Shown here: positions 33,026-42,261 of the stretch, one piece after another
Position numbering within the stretch: position 1 is the stretch's first letter
How the letters are laid out: each line of letters starts with the position of its first letter
Assembly (NCBI GenBank): GCA_016930085.1
Contig: JAFGHO010000069.1
Coordinates: 1 to 64,000, forward strand
Direction: 5' to 3'
DNA: 64,000 nucleotides
Source of the DNA: Spirochaetales bacterium
Lineage (GTDB): Bacteria; Spirochaetota; Spirochaetia; SZUA-6; JAFGRV01
Position numbers and translations under genes: made by a program
Notes under the pieces: generated by a model
Told to the model about the DNA's origin: nothing
Databases searched by the model: none
What the model saw: the letters and a program-made list of their open reading frames with translations, nothing else

Positions 33026-35869
33026 ATGAAAAAAAAATCCGTGAAAAAAAACCGTACAGCCATTGGATTCTTTGTCACGAAACTGGATTATGAATACCAG
33101 AAGGAGATATGGCGGGGAATTTGCGACGAAGCCGTATGCCGGGATATCGACATCATCTGTTTTCCCGGTGAAATCATACAGTCGAAATACCGTTTCGAAT
33201 CGCAGGCAAACGTCATCTATCAACTCGCCGGCAGGGAGAATGTCGACGGTATTATCATCCTGGCAAGCACGATCGGTCAATGTATCACAAAGGACGAACT
33301 CTATCACTTTATCAGATCCTATCAAGCCCTCCCCGTCGTGAGTATCGGTTTGACCTTCGAGAATGTCCCGAGCGTCATTGCGGAAAACAAAACCGGCCTG
33401 TTCAGCCTCATCGAACACCTCATCACCGGCCATCGCTGTCGAAAGTTCGCATTCATATCCGGTCCCCGGGGGCATCAGGAGGCCGAAGAACGCTTCAACG
33501 TCTTTAGGGACGTACTCGCCAACCACGGCATCCCGTTTGATGACAGGCAATACATACAGGGGGACTTTCTTGAAGACTCGGGGAAACAGGCCGTCGACAC
33601 CCTTATGAACACACTCAAAGGAAACGTGGATGCGATTGTCGCGGCAAACGATTCAATGGCGATCGGTGTGCTCGAAGCCCTGCAGGCAAGGGGTATCAGC
33701 GTACCGAAAGACATCATTGTAACCGGGTATGATAATATCAGGGAAAGCCAGAATTACACCCCCCCGTTAACGACGGTAAACCAGCCTATTTACACGTTGG
33801 GACAAAAGGCATTGCAGCTCATCGCCGGAATCGTCGGGAACGAAAAGACCCCGCCGAACATCGTCCTCCCCTCACACGCTGTTATACGCCAATCCTGCGG
33901 CTGCTTTTCACATATCGCAAAACAGGTTTTCATCAATGATACGGCGACAAGCGGCGTTTCTTTCTCCGAGGACTTCCTTTCCTACAAAGACGATATCATC
34001 GAAGAATGTTCGGATATACTAAACAAGAATCCGATGTCACATCTTACCGACGATCAGTTCAAAGAACAGGTCCGCGGCCTTATCGTTTCCTTCTATAACG
34101 ATATGAAAAACCCGAACTCCGAGGCTTTATTGTCCATGCTGAATACCATCCTGCATGATTCTGTTATCAAGGGAATCGAGGTGACCTACTGGCACGAGAT
34201 TATATCGCTTATCCGCAAATACGTGCTCAGATTCAATCTCTCGAGGGAAGCATTGATAAAGGCGGAAAACATTTGCGAACAGGCAAGGGTCCTTATCGGC
34301 GATACTTCCCGCCGGTATCAGGCATATATCCGCATCCAGCTGGTGAAACGGACGGACCGGCTGCGCGAAGTGGGGAATACACTGATTTCCAACTTCGATC
34401 TCGACAAGCTTTCGGACGTTCTGGTCACCTCACTTTCGGCTTTACAGATACGTCAATGCTACCTCGCACTCTACCGGCACGAATCCAAGGTGCCCGATAC
34501 CGCACGGCTTTTTCTTGCCTATAAAAGCGGAAAGCCGCTTGTCATTAAAGGGAAAAACCGGTCATATAAAAGCAGGACGATTCTCCCGCCCGGCCTCTCC
34601 TATAACGAACACCGTTGTACAATGATCCTGGAACCACTCTATTTTCAATATGATCAATTCGGGTTCCTTTTCTGCGAGATGTTTCCGGATGAACCGGTCA
34701 TATTCGATACCCTGCGGCAGCAAATAAGCATCACCCTCAAGGGTGCTTTCCTGCTGGAAGAGATAAAGCAATATGCGGGAAATCTCGAAAAACAGGTCGC
34801 GAAACGAACCAGGGACCTCACCATATCGAACAGGCAACTCGAAGAAGAGATACAACTGAGAAAAAAAGTGGAAGAAAGTCTGAAAGAAAGCGAGAAAAAC
34901 CTGCGCGCCATTACGGAAGCGACCCCTATCCCCCTCGTGATTATCCGCATGAACGACGGGCACATTCTTTACGCGAACAAGCCCTTCTGCAAGACCTTCG
35001 GCATTAAAAGCGAATACGATAAAGAAATCAGTCTTCAGGATTTTCTGTATGACAGGGAGTTCATGAAAGAACTGCATCATAAATTACGTAAAGAAAATCA
35101 CCTTTCAAACGTTGAAATTCCGGTCCATAACACCGACGGTCACGATTTCTGGGTTATTTCGTCGTTTCAGAAGATGATTTTCAAAGGCGAGCGATGCATC
35201 CTTGCCGGGTTTTATGATCTTACCGAACGCCGGAAACTCGAACGGGAAGTGCTCGAGGTAATCGGAAATGAAAGAAGAAGAATCGGCCAGGACCTTCATG
35301 ACGATATTTGTCAGGACATGGTGGGAATCGGTGCAATTGCAAGTGTCATCGAGAACCAACTGATAAAAGTGGATCCCCAAAAAGCGGAAAAAGCGAGCTA
35401 CCTTCGGCAATTGATAAAAAACACCATCATCAAAACAAAGTCATTGGCAAAAGGCCTTTATCCGGCTGAACTCGAATACAGTGGTCTTATTGAAATGCTC
35501 AAGGAACTGGCCTCAAGCGTTCAGGTGCAATTTAAAATATCCTGCCATATAATATTTGACATTAAGGTTGAAATCGAGGATAATCTCCTTAATTTACATC
35601 TGTATCGGATCGTTCAGGAATCGGTGACAAATGCGGTGCAGCACGGAAAGCCTTCACATATCGAAATAACGATCAATTCCATGTATGATAAAGTGGAGCT
35701 TGTCGTCACGGATAACGGTATCGGAATTCCAAAGAAATATGAATCGTCGGGGGGAATGGGGATACGAAGCATGCGATACAGAGCGAATGTTGTCGGAGGT
35801 AAATTGAACATTAAAAAAAACCGGGGAGGGGGGACAACGGTAACATGCATTATCCCAAGAAAAAAATAA
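33026..35869 (+). CDS. soluble histidine kinase with LacI-type sugar-binding sensor
   Basis: A 947-residue kinase. Residues about 10-290 form a periplasmic-binding-protein-like domain of the LacI/GalR type (AIGFFVTKLDYEYQKEIWRG; FISGPRGHQEAEERF; VDAIVAANDSMAIGVLEAL; IIVTGYDNIRES; TTVNQPIYTLG). There is no helix-turn-helix ahead of it, no signal peptide and no membrane helix, so it should sense a cytoplasmic sugar. A helical linker, a GAF-like region (about 445-580), a coiled coil, a PAS domain (about 622-735), a HisKA_3 domain with phospho-His H758 (GQDLHDD) and a HATPase (N-box ESVTNAVQHG, DNGIGI, GGMGIRSM) follow. The cognate regulator is 17 bases downstream. Its position beside xylanolytic genes suggests a xylo-oligosaccharide ligand. 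Confidence 0.85.
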   Translation: MKKKSVKKNRTAIGFFVTKLDYEYQKEIWRGICDEAVCRDIDIICFPGEIIQSKYRFESQANVIYQLAGRENVDGIIILASTIGQCITKDELYHFIRSYQALPVVSIGLTFENVPSVIAENKTGLFSLIEHLITGHRCRKFAFISGPRGHQEAEERFNVFRDVLANHGIPFDDRQYIQGDFLEDSGKQAVDTLMNTLKGNVDAIVAANDSMAIGVLEALQARGISVPKDIIVTGYDNIRESQNYTPPLTTVNQPIYTLGQKALQLIAGIVGNEKTPPNIVLPSHAVIRQSCGCFSHIAKQVFINDTATSGVSFSEDFLSYKDDIIEECSDILNKNPMSHLTDDQFKEQVRGLIVSFYNDMKNPNSEALLSMLNTILHDSVIKGIEVTYWHEIISLIRKYVLRFNLSREALIKAENICEQARVLIGDTSRRYQAYIRIQLVKRTDRLREVGNTLISNFDLDKLSDVLVTSLSALQIRQCYLALYRHESKVPDTARLFLAYKSGKPLVIKGKNRSYKSRTILPPGLSYNEHRCTMILEPLYFQYDQFGFLFCEMFPDEPVIFDTLRQQISITLKGAFLLEEIKQYAGNLEKQVAKRTRDLTISNRQLEEEIQLRKKVEESLKESEKNLRAITEATPIPLVIIRMNDGHILYANKPFCKTFGIKSEYDKEISLQDFLYDREFMKELHHKLRKENHLSNVEIPVHNTDGHDFWVISSFQKMIFKGERCILAGFYDLTERRKLEREVLEVIGNERRRIGQDLHDDICQDMVGIGAIASVIENQLIKVDPQKAEKASYLRQLIKNTIIKTKSLAKGLYPAELEYSGLIEMLKELASSVQVQFKISCHIIFDIKVEIEDNLLNLHLYRIVQESVTNAVQHGKPSHIEITINSMYDKVELVVTDNGIGIPKKYESSGGMGIRSMRYRANVVGGKLNIKKNRGGGTTVTCIIPRKK

Positions 35870-35886
35870 AAGGATTGCGGAGATAA

Positions 35887-36546
35887 ATGTTACGGAAAAA
35901 AATTAAGTTTATCGTTATCGACGACCATCCTATTTCACGTGAAGGTCTCGTTTACCTTATCAACAATGAAAAGGATTTTTCCGTCGTCGCAGAGGCAAGC
36001 AGTGCTGAAGAAGCACTGAAAATCATCAAAGACAGGGAAGTCGATTTTGCCCTGGTAGATATCTCGCTCAAAGGGATCAATGGCCTGCAACTCATACGAA
36101 AATTGACGCACGCCTATCCGAACCTGAAAATTCTCGTTGTCTCGATGCATGATGAAACCCTCTACGGGGAGCGGGCGATCGATACCGGAGCGGACGGATA
36201 TATCATGAAAGAGGAGACCTCACACAAGGTGTTGAAAGCGATCCGTCAAATCCTCTCCGGCAATATATATGTCAGTGACGCGATGAAGCAGCGGGTTTCA
36301 CTCGGTATCATGAAAAAAAAACAGACCCTTGGCTCGAGTATTGTCGATAAACTGAGTGACCGTGAATTCGAGATATTCCAGCTTATTGCGAAAGGCATGG
36401 GTCCGGCACTGATCGCCAAAAAACTTAATATGAGTGTTAAAACGGTCGAAACCCACAGAAACAACATAAAAATTAAGTTCAATCTTTCAACTGCCTACGA
36501 GCTGCGGGAGTTTGCCATCAACTGGTTTCAAAACAAATACGGATGA
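35887..36546 (+). CDS. NarL/LuxR-family response regulator
   Basis: A 219-residue DNA-binding regulator. The receiver domain (1-125) has D12/D13, phospho-acceptor D58 (ALVDISLKG) and K108. The C-terminal LuxR helix-turn-helix (about 152-215) reads KLSDREFEIFQLIAKG...IAKKLNMSVKTVETHRNNIKIKFNL. It is the partner of the preceding HisKA_3 kinase by spacing (17 bases) and by family, since NarL-type regulators pair with HisKA_3 kinases. The likely targets are the flanking glycoside hydrolase genes; this is inferred from position. Confidence 0.92.
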   Translation: MLRKKIKFIVIDDHPISREGLVYLINNEKDFSVVAEASSAEEALKIIKDREVDFALVDISLKGINGLQLIRKLTHAYPNLKILVVSMHDETLYGERAIDTGADGYIMKEETSHKVLKAIRQILSGNIYVSDAMKQRVSLGIMKKKQTLGSSIVDKLSDREFEIFQLIAKGMGPALIAKKLNMSVKTVETHRNNIKIKFNLSTAYELREFAINWFQNKYG

Positions 36547-36571
36547 TCCGAATCACCCCGCGATATTCCCG

Positions 36572-39391
36572 TTACTCCCTGAAACAGCTTTCGGGAGGCC
36601 CGAGGTAACTCGGTGAGATCGTCTTCGTTTCAACGACGAGCTTTTGAAGGACGATGCCCGGATGGACCATCCAGAACTTCAATACATGCCCACCCGCCTC
36701 TTCAATCCGGTGCCGTGAACAGGTCACATTTATATTGTCGCTTACCATCCTCAACCATGCTTTATAAGAGAAATGCTCGTGGATATTGACAATCTGCGGG
36801 GTGGCCGAGTCGAACGAAACCGCGTAACATAAACCGCCGGTGTTGAGGCAGTCGAGTGTCGGCGAAAGATAAACCCGTACCGCAACATCGCCGGGATTCC
36901 TCACGTATATTCTATATTCAAGCCGGGGACTCTCCCCGCCCGGTCTCTGTACCGACATGGTCACCGGAAATGTCGTCATCGCCGAACGTGTCCTGCCCAG
37001 CGAAGGAATACACTTCCAGGTGATTTCATCCGTGTCGACCGCCCTGCTGTAATGTTCGGCCTCGAGGGAAACGTAACCGTTTCCCTCGATAAATCCTTTC
37101 ACCGCCTCTTCACCCTGACTGCCGGGTTTATCGACTGCGGCACTCACCGCAACAGGCTTCTTTCCTGTTCCGGTGACATGAAGATGCGCCCGGTGTTTTC
37201 CGGCCGGGACCGCATTCCAGTCACACCATATCCGAACACGCTGTTCGGTTTCGATCACCCCTTTGTCCGGCTTTGCGTGAAGCCAGTTTCTATCGGTCTC
37301 GACAGAAAAGCGAAATGGTTTTTTCCCCCTGTTGAATATCTCGATATAGTAAACCTGTCTTTTGTACGAATCGAATTCGGGCAAAACGGCATCACAGCCG
37401 GATGCCGGCCACCATTCTTCCGATCCTTCAATAGCGACCCCCATATCGGCAACGTCGGGGAGCGTAATCTCCTTCACATCGGGCAGGCGATTGATTTCCG
37501 GCTGTTGCCATGAAATATACCCGATATGAGTCTGATCCATTATATGATTCCATTTGCCCCCCGACAAATCATGATTGTAATATGATGTATATTCGGCGTC
37601 TTTGCTGAACAATTTCCTCGCGAGGTCCGCCATATCGTTAGCGGACGCCCTCCCCTGTCTCGCATAGAGACGGTTTTTCGCGACCGCCACATATAGTTCA
37701 TTCAGATTGGCACAGGCCGATACCATATAGTGGACAAGTTGATAATAGGCGTCCTTGTATTCTGCGGGAAGCCTGCGATAGATCCGTTCGCTCGCTTGCC
37801 TGCATTCATTGTAATCGGCAAGCACGGTTTCGGCCTCACGGTAATTGACAAGGCTGTAGACATGCGGCGAGAGAAGCTCCGGCTTGCGGCGGCTGTTATA
37901 CATGGTATAACGGGAAATAATATCGGCAATTTCCGATGCGTATTCCTCCCCGAACTGCCGGCTGGCCCACCGGCGGGTGTAATCGTTCAGGTCACAGACG
38001 GACCATCGATCGGCATACCACGCGTGGTCGAGAAAAAAGTGTGCGGGAAACTCCATCGGTTTAATGTCCCCTACATTGACGATCCAGATCCGGTCCACAC
38101 CGTATTTGTAGGCGAGATTCATCTGTTCCCATGTTCTCGTTATCTGGGACGTATTGACCCATTTGTAATTTCTCGGCGCGCCCACATAATCGAAATGGTA
38201 ATACATACCGTATCCGCCGCTTCGGGGCTGTTCCCCCTTCAGGGGCAACTTTCGTATATTCCCCCAGTTGTCGTCGCAGAACATCATGGTCACGTCATCC
38301 GGTATTTTCATCCCCTTTTCATAGTACTCCTGAACTTCTTTGTAGATTGCCCAGAGTTGCGGCAGATTGCCGGATTCCCTGCCGGTCGACTCGGAGATAA
38401 TGCACCGCTGGTCGTTCACGATCTTTTCAAGCAGGGATATGTTTGCTTCTTTGGACATCGGTTCATCACCGTCCCCCCTCATCCCGACGGTAATAATACT
38501 CTCATACCCGCTTATCCGCTTAACGCCGGTTTCCCAGAACTTTTTCAGGATATCCTCGTTTTTCTCGTAATTCCACGGCCCGTCCCCATACATCTGCCAT
38601 TCGCTGTGGGCACGCATCATCGGTTCATGATGAGACGTTCCGATAACGATCCCATATTCGAAGGCGGTCTTCGGATTGGCCGGATCGTCGTCATAAAAGG
38701 CATGACCCCACATCGCGGGCCAGAGGAAATTCCCTTTCAGGCGGAGAATCAGTTCGAAGACCTTTTCATAAAAGCGATGAGTAAAGCCCCCGAAGTTTTC
38801 ATTGGCCCATTTGGTGAGGGCCGGGTATTCGTCGTTGATGAAAATACCTCGGTACCTGACGGCCGGTTCGCCTTCCGTATAACAACCGGGCAGGACATAA
38901 AGCGCCCTGCGTTTTGTTATCGGTACATCGGCCCAGAAATACCATGGGGAAACACCGATCCGGAGGCAGAGGTCGTATATTCCGAATATCGTACCCCGCT
39001 GGTCGCTTCCGGCGATTACCAGGGCGCGTTCGACACCCGGAAACGGGGTTTCGACCGTTTGAATGATGAATGACTCCCACCTTCCTTCAATCATCCCGGA
39101 TGCGATCTTCTTTTTTTCCGCAAGCCCGTCAATCAAAGAGCTTTTACCGATTGTTCCCGCACAAACGATCTCCCTGGCCCGGGGAACCGTATCGAAAACG
39201 AGGTCCGGTTCCGTACCCGTTACACGCCCGATATCGACGGCACATTGTTTGAACGCCTTTTTCACTCCCGTAAAGTCACCGGTATCGATGTATAACGGTG
39301 CAGACAGCCCCTCATCCGAAAGAACGAATGCCCCCGCCCCCTTTTCATGCGTAAAAGTGATATATTCATTTTTCTTATCGTTTTTCGCCAT
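36572..39391 (-). CDS. GH115 xylan alpha-1,2-glucuronidase
   Basis: A 939-residue enzyme of glycoside hydrolase family 115, which removes (4-O-methyl)glucuronic acid from xylan and its oligomers. Family-like segments include VIAGSDQRGTIFGIYDL, WFWADVPI-like WYFWADVPITKRRALYV, RGIFINDEYPALTKW, GNFLWPAMWG, GTSHHEPMMRAHSEW (about 251-265) and GMRGDGDEPMS, followed by a helical domain and a C-terminal beta-sandwich. No signal peptide is present, so it is cytoplasmic. The second of two adjacent ATGs (39391) is chosen for its six-base spacing from GGAGG. It converges on the response regulator (25 bases) and is divergent from GH10. Confidence 0.88.
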   Translation of the reverse strand: MAKNDKKNEYITFTHEKGAGAFVLSDEGLSAPLYIDTGDFTGVKKAFKQCAVDIGRVTGTEPDLVFDTVPRAREIVCAGTIGKSSLIDGLAEKKKIASGMIEGRWESFIIQTVETPFPGVERALVIAGSDQRGTIFGIYDLCLRIGVSPWYFWADVPITKRRALYVLPGCYTEGEPAVRYRGIFINDEYPALTKWANENFGGFTHRFYEKVFELILRLKGNFLWPAMWGHAFYDDDPANPKTAFEYGIVIGTSHHEPMMRAHSEWQMYGDGPWNYEKNEDILKKFWETGVKRISGYESIITVGMRGDGDEPMSKEANISLLEKIVNDQRCIISESTGRESGNLPQLWAIYKEVQEYYEKGMKIPDDVTMMFCDDNWGNIRKLPLKGEQPRSGGYGMYYHFDYVGAPRNYKWVNTSQITRTWEQMNLAYKYGVDRIWIVNVGDIKPMEFPAHFFLDHAWYADRWSVCDLNDYTRRWASRQFGEEYASEIADIISRYTMYNSRRKPELLSPHVYSLVNYREAETVLADYNECRQASERIYRRLPAEYKDAYYQLVHYMVSACANLNELYVAVAKNRLYARQGRASANDMADLARKLFSKDAEYTSYYNHDLSGGKWNHIMDQTHIGYISWQQPEINRLPDVKEITLPDVADMGVAIEGSEEWWPASGCDAVLPEFDSYKRQVYYIEIFNRGKKPFRFSVETDRNWLHAKPDKGVIETEQRVRIWCDWNAVPAGKHRAHLHVTGTGKKPVAVSAAVDKPGSQGEEAVKGFIEGNGYVSLEAEHYSRAVDTDEITWKCIPSLGRTRSAMTTFPVTMSVQRPGGESPRLEYRIYVRNPGDVAVRVYLSPTLDCLNTGGLCYAVSFDSATPQIVNIHEHFSYKAWLRMVSDNINVTCSRHRIEEAGGHVLKFWMVHPGIVLQKLVVETKTISPSYLGPPESCFRE

Positions 39392-39482
39392 CATTTACCT
39401 CCCGTTTGTCTTAGGCTTGTCTCGGCCATATGCCCTCAATCCTATCCGTTTTTTAATCTAGTTTTTTTGACTACTATCTGCC

Positions 39483-39499
39483 GTCTTGAGTCACAAGAC
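39483..39499. repeat. operator-like palindrome between GH115 and GH10
   Basis: GTCTTG-AGTCA-CAAGAC is a perfect 6-bp inverted repeat with a 5-base centre, in the 289-base divergent control region. It is of a size suitable for a dimeric regulator such as the NarL-type protein, but no second copy was found elsewhere in the cluster. Confidence 0.35.
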
Positions 39500-39561
39500 A
39501 ATACCCCTTCGGTCCGACACATTATTTTTGATAATTTTCCGGCCAATTTCCTCAAATCAGG

Positions 39562-39590
39562 TTGACCATTATTTTAAAAATGCATATCAT
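39562..39590 (+). promoter_or_regulatory. sigma-70-type promoter of the GH10 gene
   Basis: TTGACC (39562-39567) and TATCAT (39585-39590), each one mismatch from consensus, at 17 bp. The leader is about 84 bases; no strong Shine-Dalgarno precedes the ATG at 39681. Confidence 0.65.
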
Positions 39591-39680
39591 CATCTCGCCG
39601 GTGTGGCCATTAACCCGAAAAAAAAATCAAGGTTGTCAGCCGACCCCGAAAGAAAACTCGACCATTGTTGGTAAAAGCAG

Positions 39681-40724
39681 ATGTTGAAAGAGAGTATAGG
39701 AAATCATTTTAGCATAGGAACCTCACTTAATAAAGATCAATTTACGGGGAAAGATGAAAAAGCGGTAAAAGTTCTGAAAGAAAATTTCAACTCCATCACC
39801 GCGGAAAATGCCATGAAATGGATGCACCTTCAGGAAACGGAGGGGAGATTTACTTTCGAGACTGCCGACCGGTTTGTCGGGCTGGGCAGGGAACTCGGCA
39901 TGTTCATCGTGGGCCATACTCTGGTCTGGCATAACCAGACGCCGGAATGGGTATTCGAGGATGACTCCGGTAAACCCGCCGATCGCGAGACACTGCTTCA
40001 TCGTATGCGGGAGCATATCGTTACCGTTGTCGGCCGTTATAAAGGAATGGTCGGCGGATGGGATGTCGTCAATGAAGCCGTCAGTGCCGACGGCACGTTG
40101 AGGCCCTCGCGATGGCTTGATATTATCGGCGTCGACTATATTACAAAGGCCTTTGAGTTTGCCCATGAGGCGGATCCCGGGGCCGAATTGTATTACAACG
40201 ATTACTCGCTCGTCGATCCACCCAAAAGGGACGGCGTTATACGGCTTGTCGGCGATCTTCTTTCGCAGGGCGTTCCGATACACGGCGTCGGGATGCAGGG
40301 ACACTGGGCACTTGATTTTCCGGTGCGATCTGATTATATTGAAGCGAGTATACGGGGTTTTTCGGATTGCGGAGTAAACGTTATGATCACCGAACTCGAT
40401 GTGGACGTTCTTCCTTATCCCGGGGCAGACAGGGGTGCCGATGTTTCTTTGCGATATGATTACCAATCGTCATTCGATCCGTATCCGGAAACACTGCCGG
40501 ATGAGATCCGGCAACGCCTGGCGGACCGTTACGCCGGGTTGTTTCGGATTTTCAAAAAAATGAGCGACAGGATAGGCAGAGTGACGATATGGGGAATCAG
40601 TGACGGGTATTCGTGGCTGAACAACTGGCCTATGCGCGGCAGGACCAATTATCCGTTATTATTCGACCGTGACTATAAACCAAAGCAGGCGTTCTATGAG
40701 GTGCTTAGAAGTATGTCGGCGTGA
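39681..40724 (+). CDS. GH10 endo-1,4-beta-xylanase, cytoplasmic
   Basis: A 347-residue single-domain GH10 enzyme that cleaves internal beta-1,4 bonds of xylan or xylo-oligosaccharides. The acid/base is E132 in GWDVVNEAV and the nucleophile is E238 in MITELDV. Other GH10 landmarks are TAENAMKW, GHTLVWHNQTPEWVF, YYNDYSL, GVGMQGHW and TIWGISDGYSWL. There is no signal peptide or binding module, so it resembles intracellular GH10 xylanases that act on imported oligomers. It shares a divergent control region with GH115. Confidence 0.95.
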   Translation: MLKESIGNHFSIGTSLNKDQFTGKDEKAVKVLKENFNSITAENAMKWMHLQETEGRFTFETADRFVGLGRELGMFIVGHTLVWHNQTPEWVFEDDSGKPADRETLLHRMREHIVTVVGRYKGMVGGWDVVNEAVSADGTLRPSRWLDIIGVDYITKAFEFAHEADPGAELYYNDYSLVDPPKRDGVIRLVGDLLSQGVPIHGVGMQGHWALDFPVRSDYIEASIRGFSDCGVNVMITELDVDVLPYPGADRGADVSLRYDYQSSFDPYPETLPDEIRQRLADRYAGLFRIFKKMSDRIGRVTIWGISDGYSWLNNWPMRGRTNYPLLFDRDYKPKQAFYEVLRSMSA

Positions 40725-40755
40725 AAATCAATGCATACCTGAAACGCACTACGAT

Positions 40756-40950
40756 AATTGATGTTGTCTCACAACCTCAATTACTCGTGTTTAGAAGAAA
40801 ATAATTGAGGCTGTCTTGCAACCTCGTTGTTTTATGGAGTGATAATAATAACCACTATATACAGCGCCATTTGTATTGAAATCAAGCTGTATATCGTGTC
40901 GCGAGGTTTTGAAACAGCCTTATTCCAGGGTGCGGAACAACCTCAATTTG
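40756..40950. repeat. cluster of related palindromic repeats
   Basis: The gap between GH10 and the PfkB-family gene carries four copies of one motif. AATTGATGTTGT-CTC-ACAACCTCAATT (40756-40782) is a near-perfect hairpin. AATTGAGGCTGTCTTGCAACCTCG (40803-40826) is a second copy that pairs imperfectly with CGAGGTTTTGAAACAGCCTT (40902-40921). Inside these a perfect pair ATATACAGC/GCTGTATAT lies at 40857-40865 and 40886-40894. A partial copy AACAACCTCAATT is at 40937-40949. The 40803-40924 unit has the form of a MITE or long hairpin. No T-tract follows, and there is no transposase. Confidence 0.6.
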
Positions 40951-41000
40951 ATGTGAATATCAATATATTTTTTATCAATTAAATAGAAGGAGTACGAATT

Positions 41001-42218
41001 ATGGATTATGAGAAAGATCTCGAGATTGTTGCGGCGGGTCATACATGCCTCGATCTGATACCTGCTTTTAACATCGATCACAGCGTCGACAAACTGACGG
41101 ACGTGCTGGTTCCCGGCAAAATGATCAATATGGGAGAATGTGTGGTTGTCGGCGGAGGCCCCGTCACCAACGCCGGCGTATCGATACGGCGTCTCGGCGT
41201 CAAGACCGAATTAATCGGAAAGATCGGAAACGATGACTTCGGGAAACAGATTCTTCGGTGGTATGAAGAGCACGAAGGCCATTTCGAAGGGATTAAAGTG
41301 GTTGAAGGAGAATCAACCTCGTATACGATCGCGATCTGTATACCGGGAATCGACCGTTTTTACCTGCATCATTGCGGTGCAAACGATACCTTCGGGTATG
41401 ACGATATGAATTTCGACCTCGTCAAGCGGACAAAGCTTATGCTTTTCGGCTATCCGCCATGGATGGCGAAACTGTACAGGAACAATGGCGCAGAGTTAAC
41501 AAAGATACTCAAAAAAACAAAGGAATTGGGAACGACGACCGCCCTCGATCTTTCTCTTCCCGATGTCAACAGCCCCGCGGGCCAGGTCGACTGGTCCTCC
41601 ATTTTGAAAGACTGGGTACCATTGTCCGACATCATGGTACCGAGTGCCGAGGAACTTTTTTATTTTCTTTATAAACATCAGTTTCTCGAAAAGAAAAACC
41701 GTCTTGGACCGAAGGAAAGCGTTCTCGATCACATGACAGTCGACGAGATAACGAGGATGGGTGACGACCTGATCGCAATGGGCTCCGCCATCGCGATGGT
41801 AAAATGCGGACACCGTGGACTTTACATACGAACGGGAGAAAGCAGACGGCTCAAAGAACTGGGCGCGGCCGGAGGTTCGAATATCGAAAACTGGGCAAAC
41901 AGGGAACTCTGGTTCCCGGTCTACGAAGAAGAAAAATTCGTGGGTGCACTCGGTTCGGGCGATTCCGCTATTGCCGGATTCCTCTCGGCCTTTGTATGGG
42001 AACATTCGATCGAATCGTGCCTCAGGTACGCAAATGCTGCAGGCAGCATGAACGTCACCGTTCCCGACGGATTGACATGGAACAAGGGATTCGATGATCT
42101 GACAAAACGGATCAAGGCAGGATGGAAAACCAAGGAATTGAAGATAAACGAACAAGGCTGGAAGTACGAGAAGGGATTCTGGGTCGGACCGCGTAACAGC
42201 GGCAAATGGGAATCCTAA
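41001..42218 (+). CDS. PfkB-family carbohydrate kinase
   Basis: A 405-residue kinase of the ribokinase/PfkB family. The N-terminal GGGPVTNAGVSIRRLGVKTELIGKIGNDDFG and the C-terminal ALGSGDSAIAGF are the two family signatures; D321 is the predicted catalytic base, in GSGD rather than the more common GAGD. It phosphorylates a sugar, nucleoside or sugar acid; the substrate cannot be read from sequence. Its place among xylan enzymes suggests a pentose or glucuronate-derived sugar. It is longer than usual (about 300-330) through an insertion around 180-290. AAGGAG lies upstream of the ATG, and GH3 follows after 43 bases. Confidence 0.85.
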   Translation: MDYEKDLEIVAAGHTCLDLIPAFNIDHSVDKLTDVLVPGKMINMGECVVVGGGPVTNAGVSIRRLGVKTELIGKIGNDDFGKQILRWYEEHEGHFEGIKVVEGESTSYTIAICIPGIDRFYLHHCGANDTFGYDDMNFDLVKRTKLMLFGYPPWMAKLYRNNGAELTKILKKTKELGTTTALDLSLPDVNSPAGQVDWSSILKDWVPLSDIMVPSAEELFYFLYKHQFLEKKNRLGPKESVLDHMTVDEITRMGDDLIAMGSAIAMVKCGHRGLYIRTGESRRLKELGAAGGSNIENWANRELWFPVYEEEKFVGALGSGDSAIAGFLSAFVWEHSIESCLRYANAAGSMNVTVPDGLTWNKGFDDLTKRIKAGWKTKELKINEQGWKYEKGFWVGPRNSGKWES

Positions 42219-42261
42219 GCAGCCTGACACGATAATTTGAAAACAAACAAGGAGACGAACA

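Noticed and set aside
37730-39073. 447-codon open frame on the plus strand opposite GH115
   Set aside because: It lies wholly antisense to a well-supported GH115 gene; its translation has no recognisable domain and no ribosome site. Long antisense frames are expected from the codon pattern.
40803-40924. Insertion sequence in the GH10-PfkB gap
   Set aside because: The inverted repeats resemble transposon ends, but the enclosed ~75 bases encode nothing and no transposase is near; described as repeats only.
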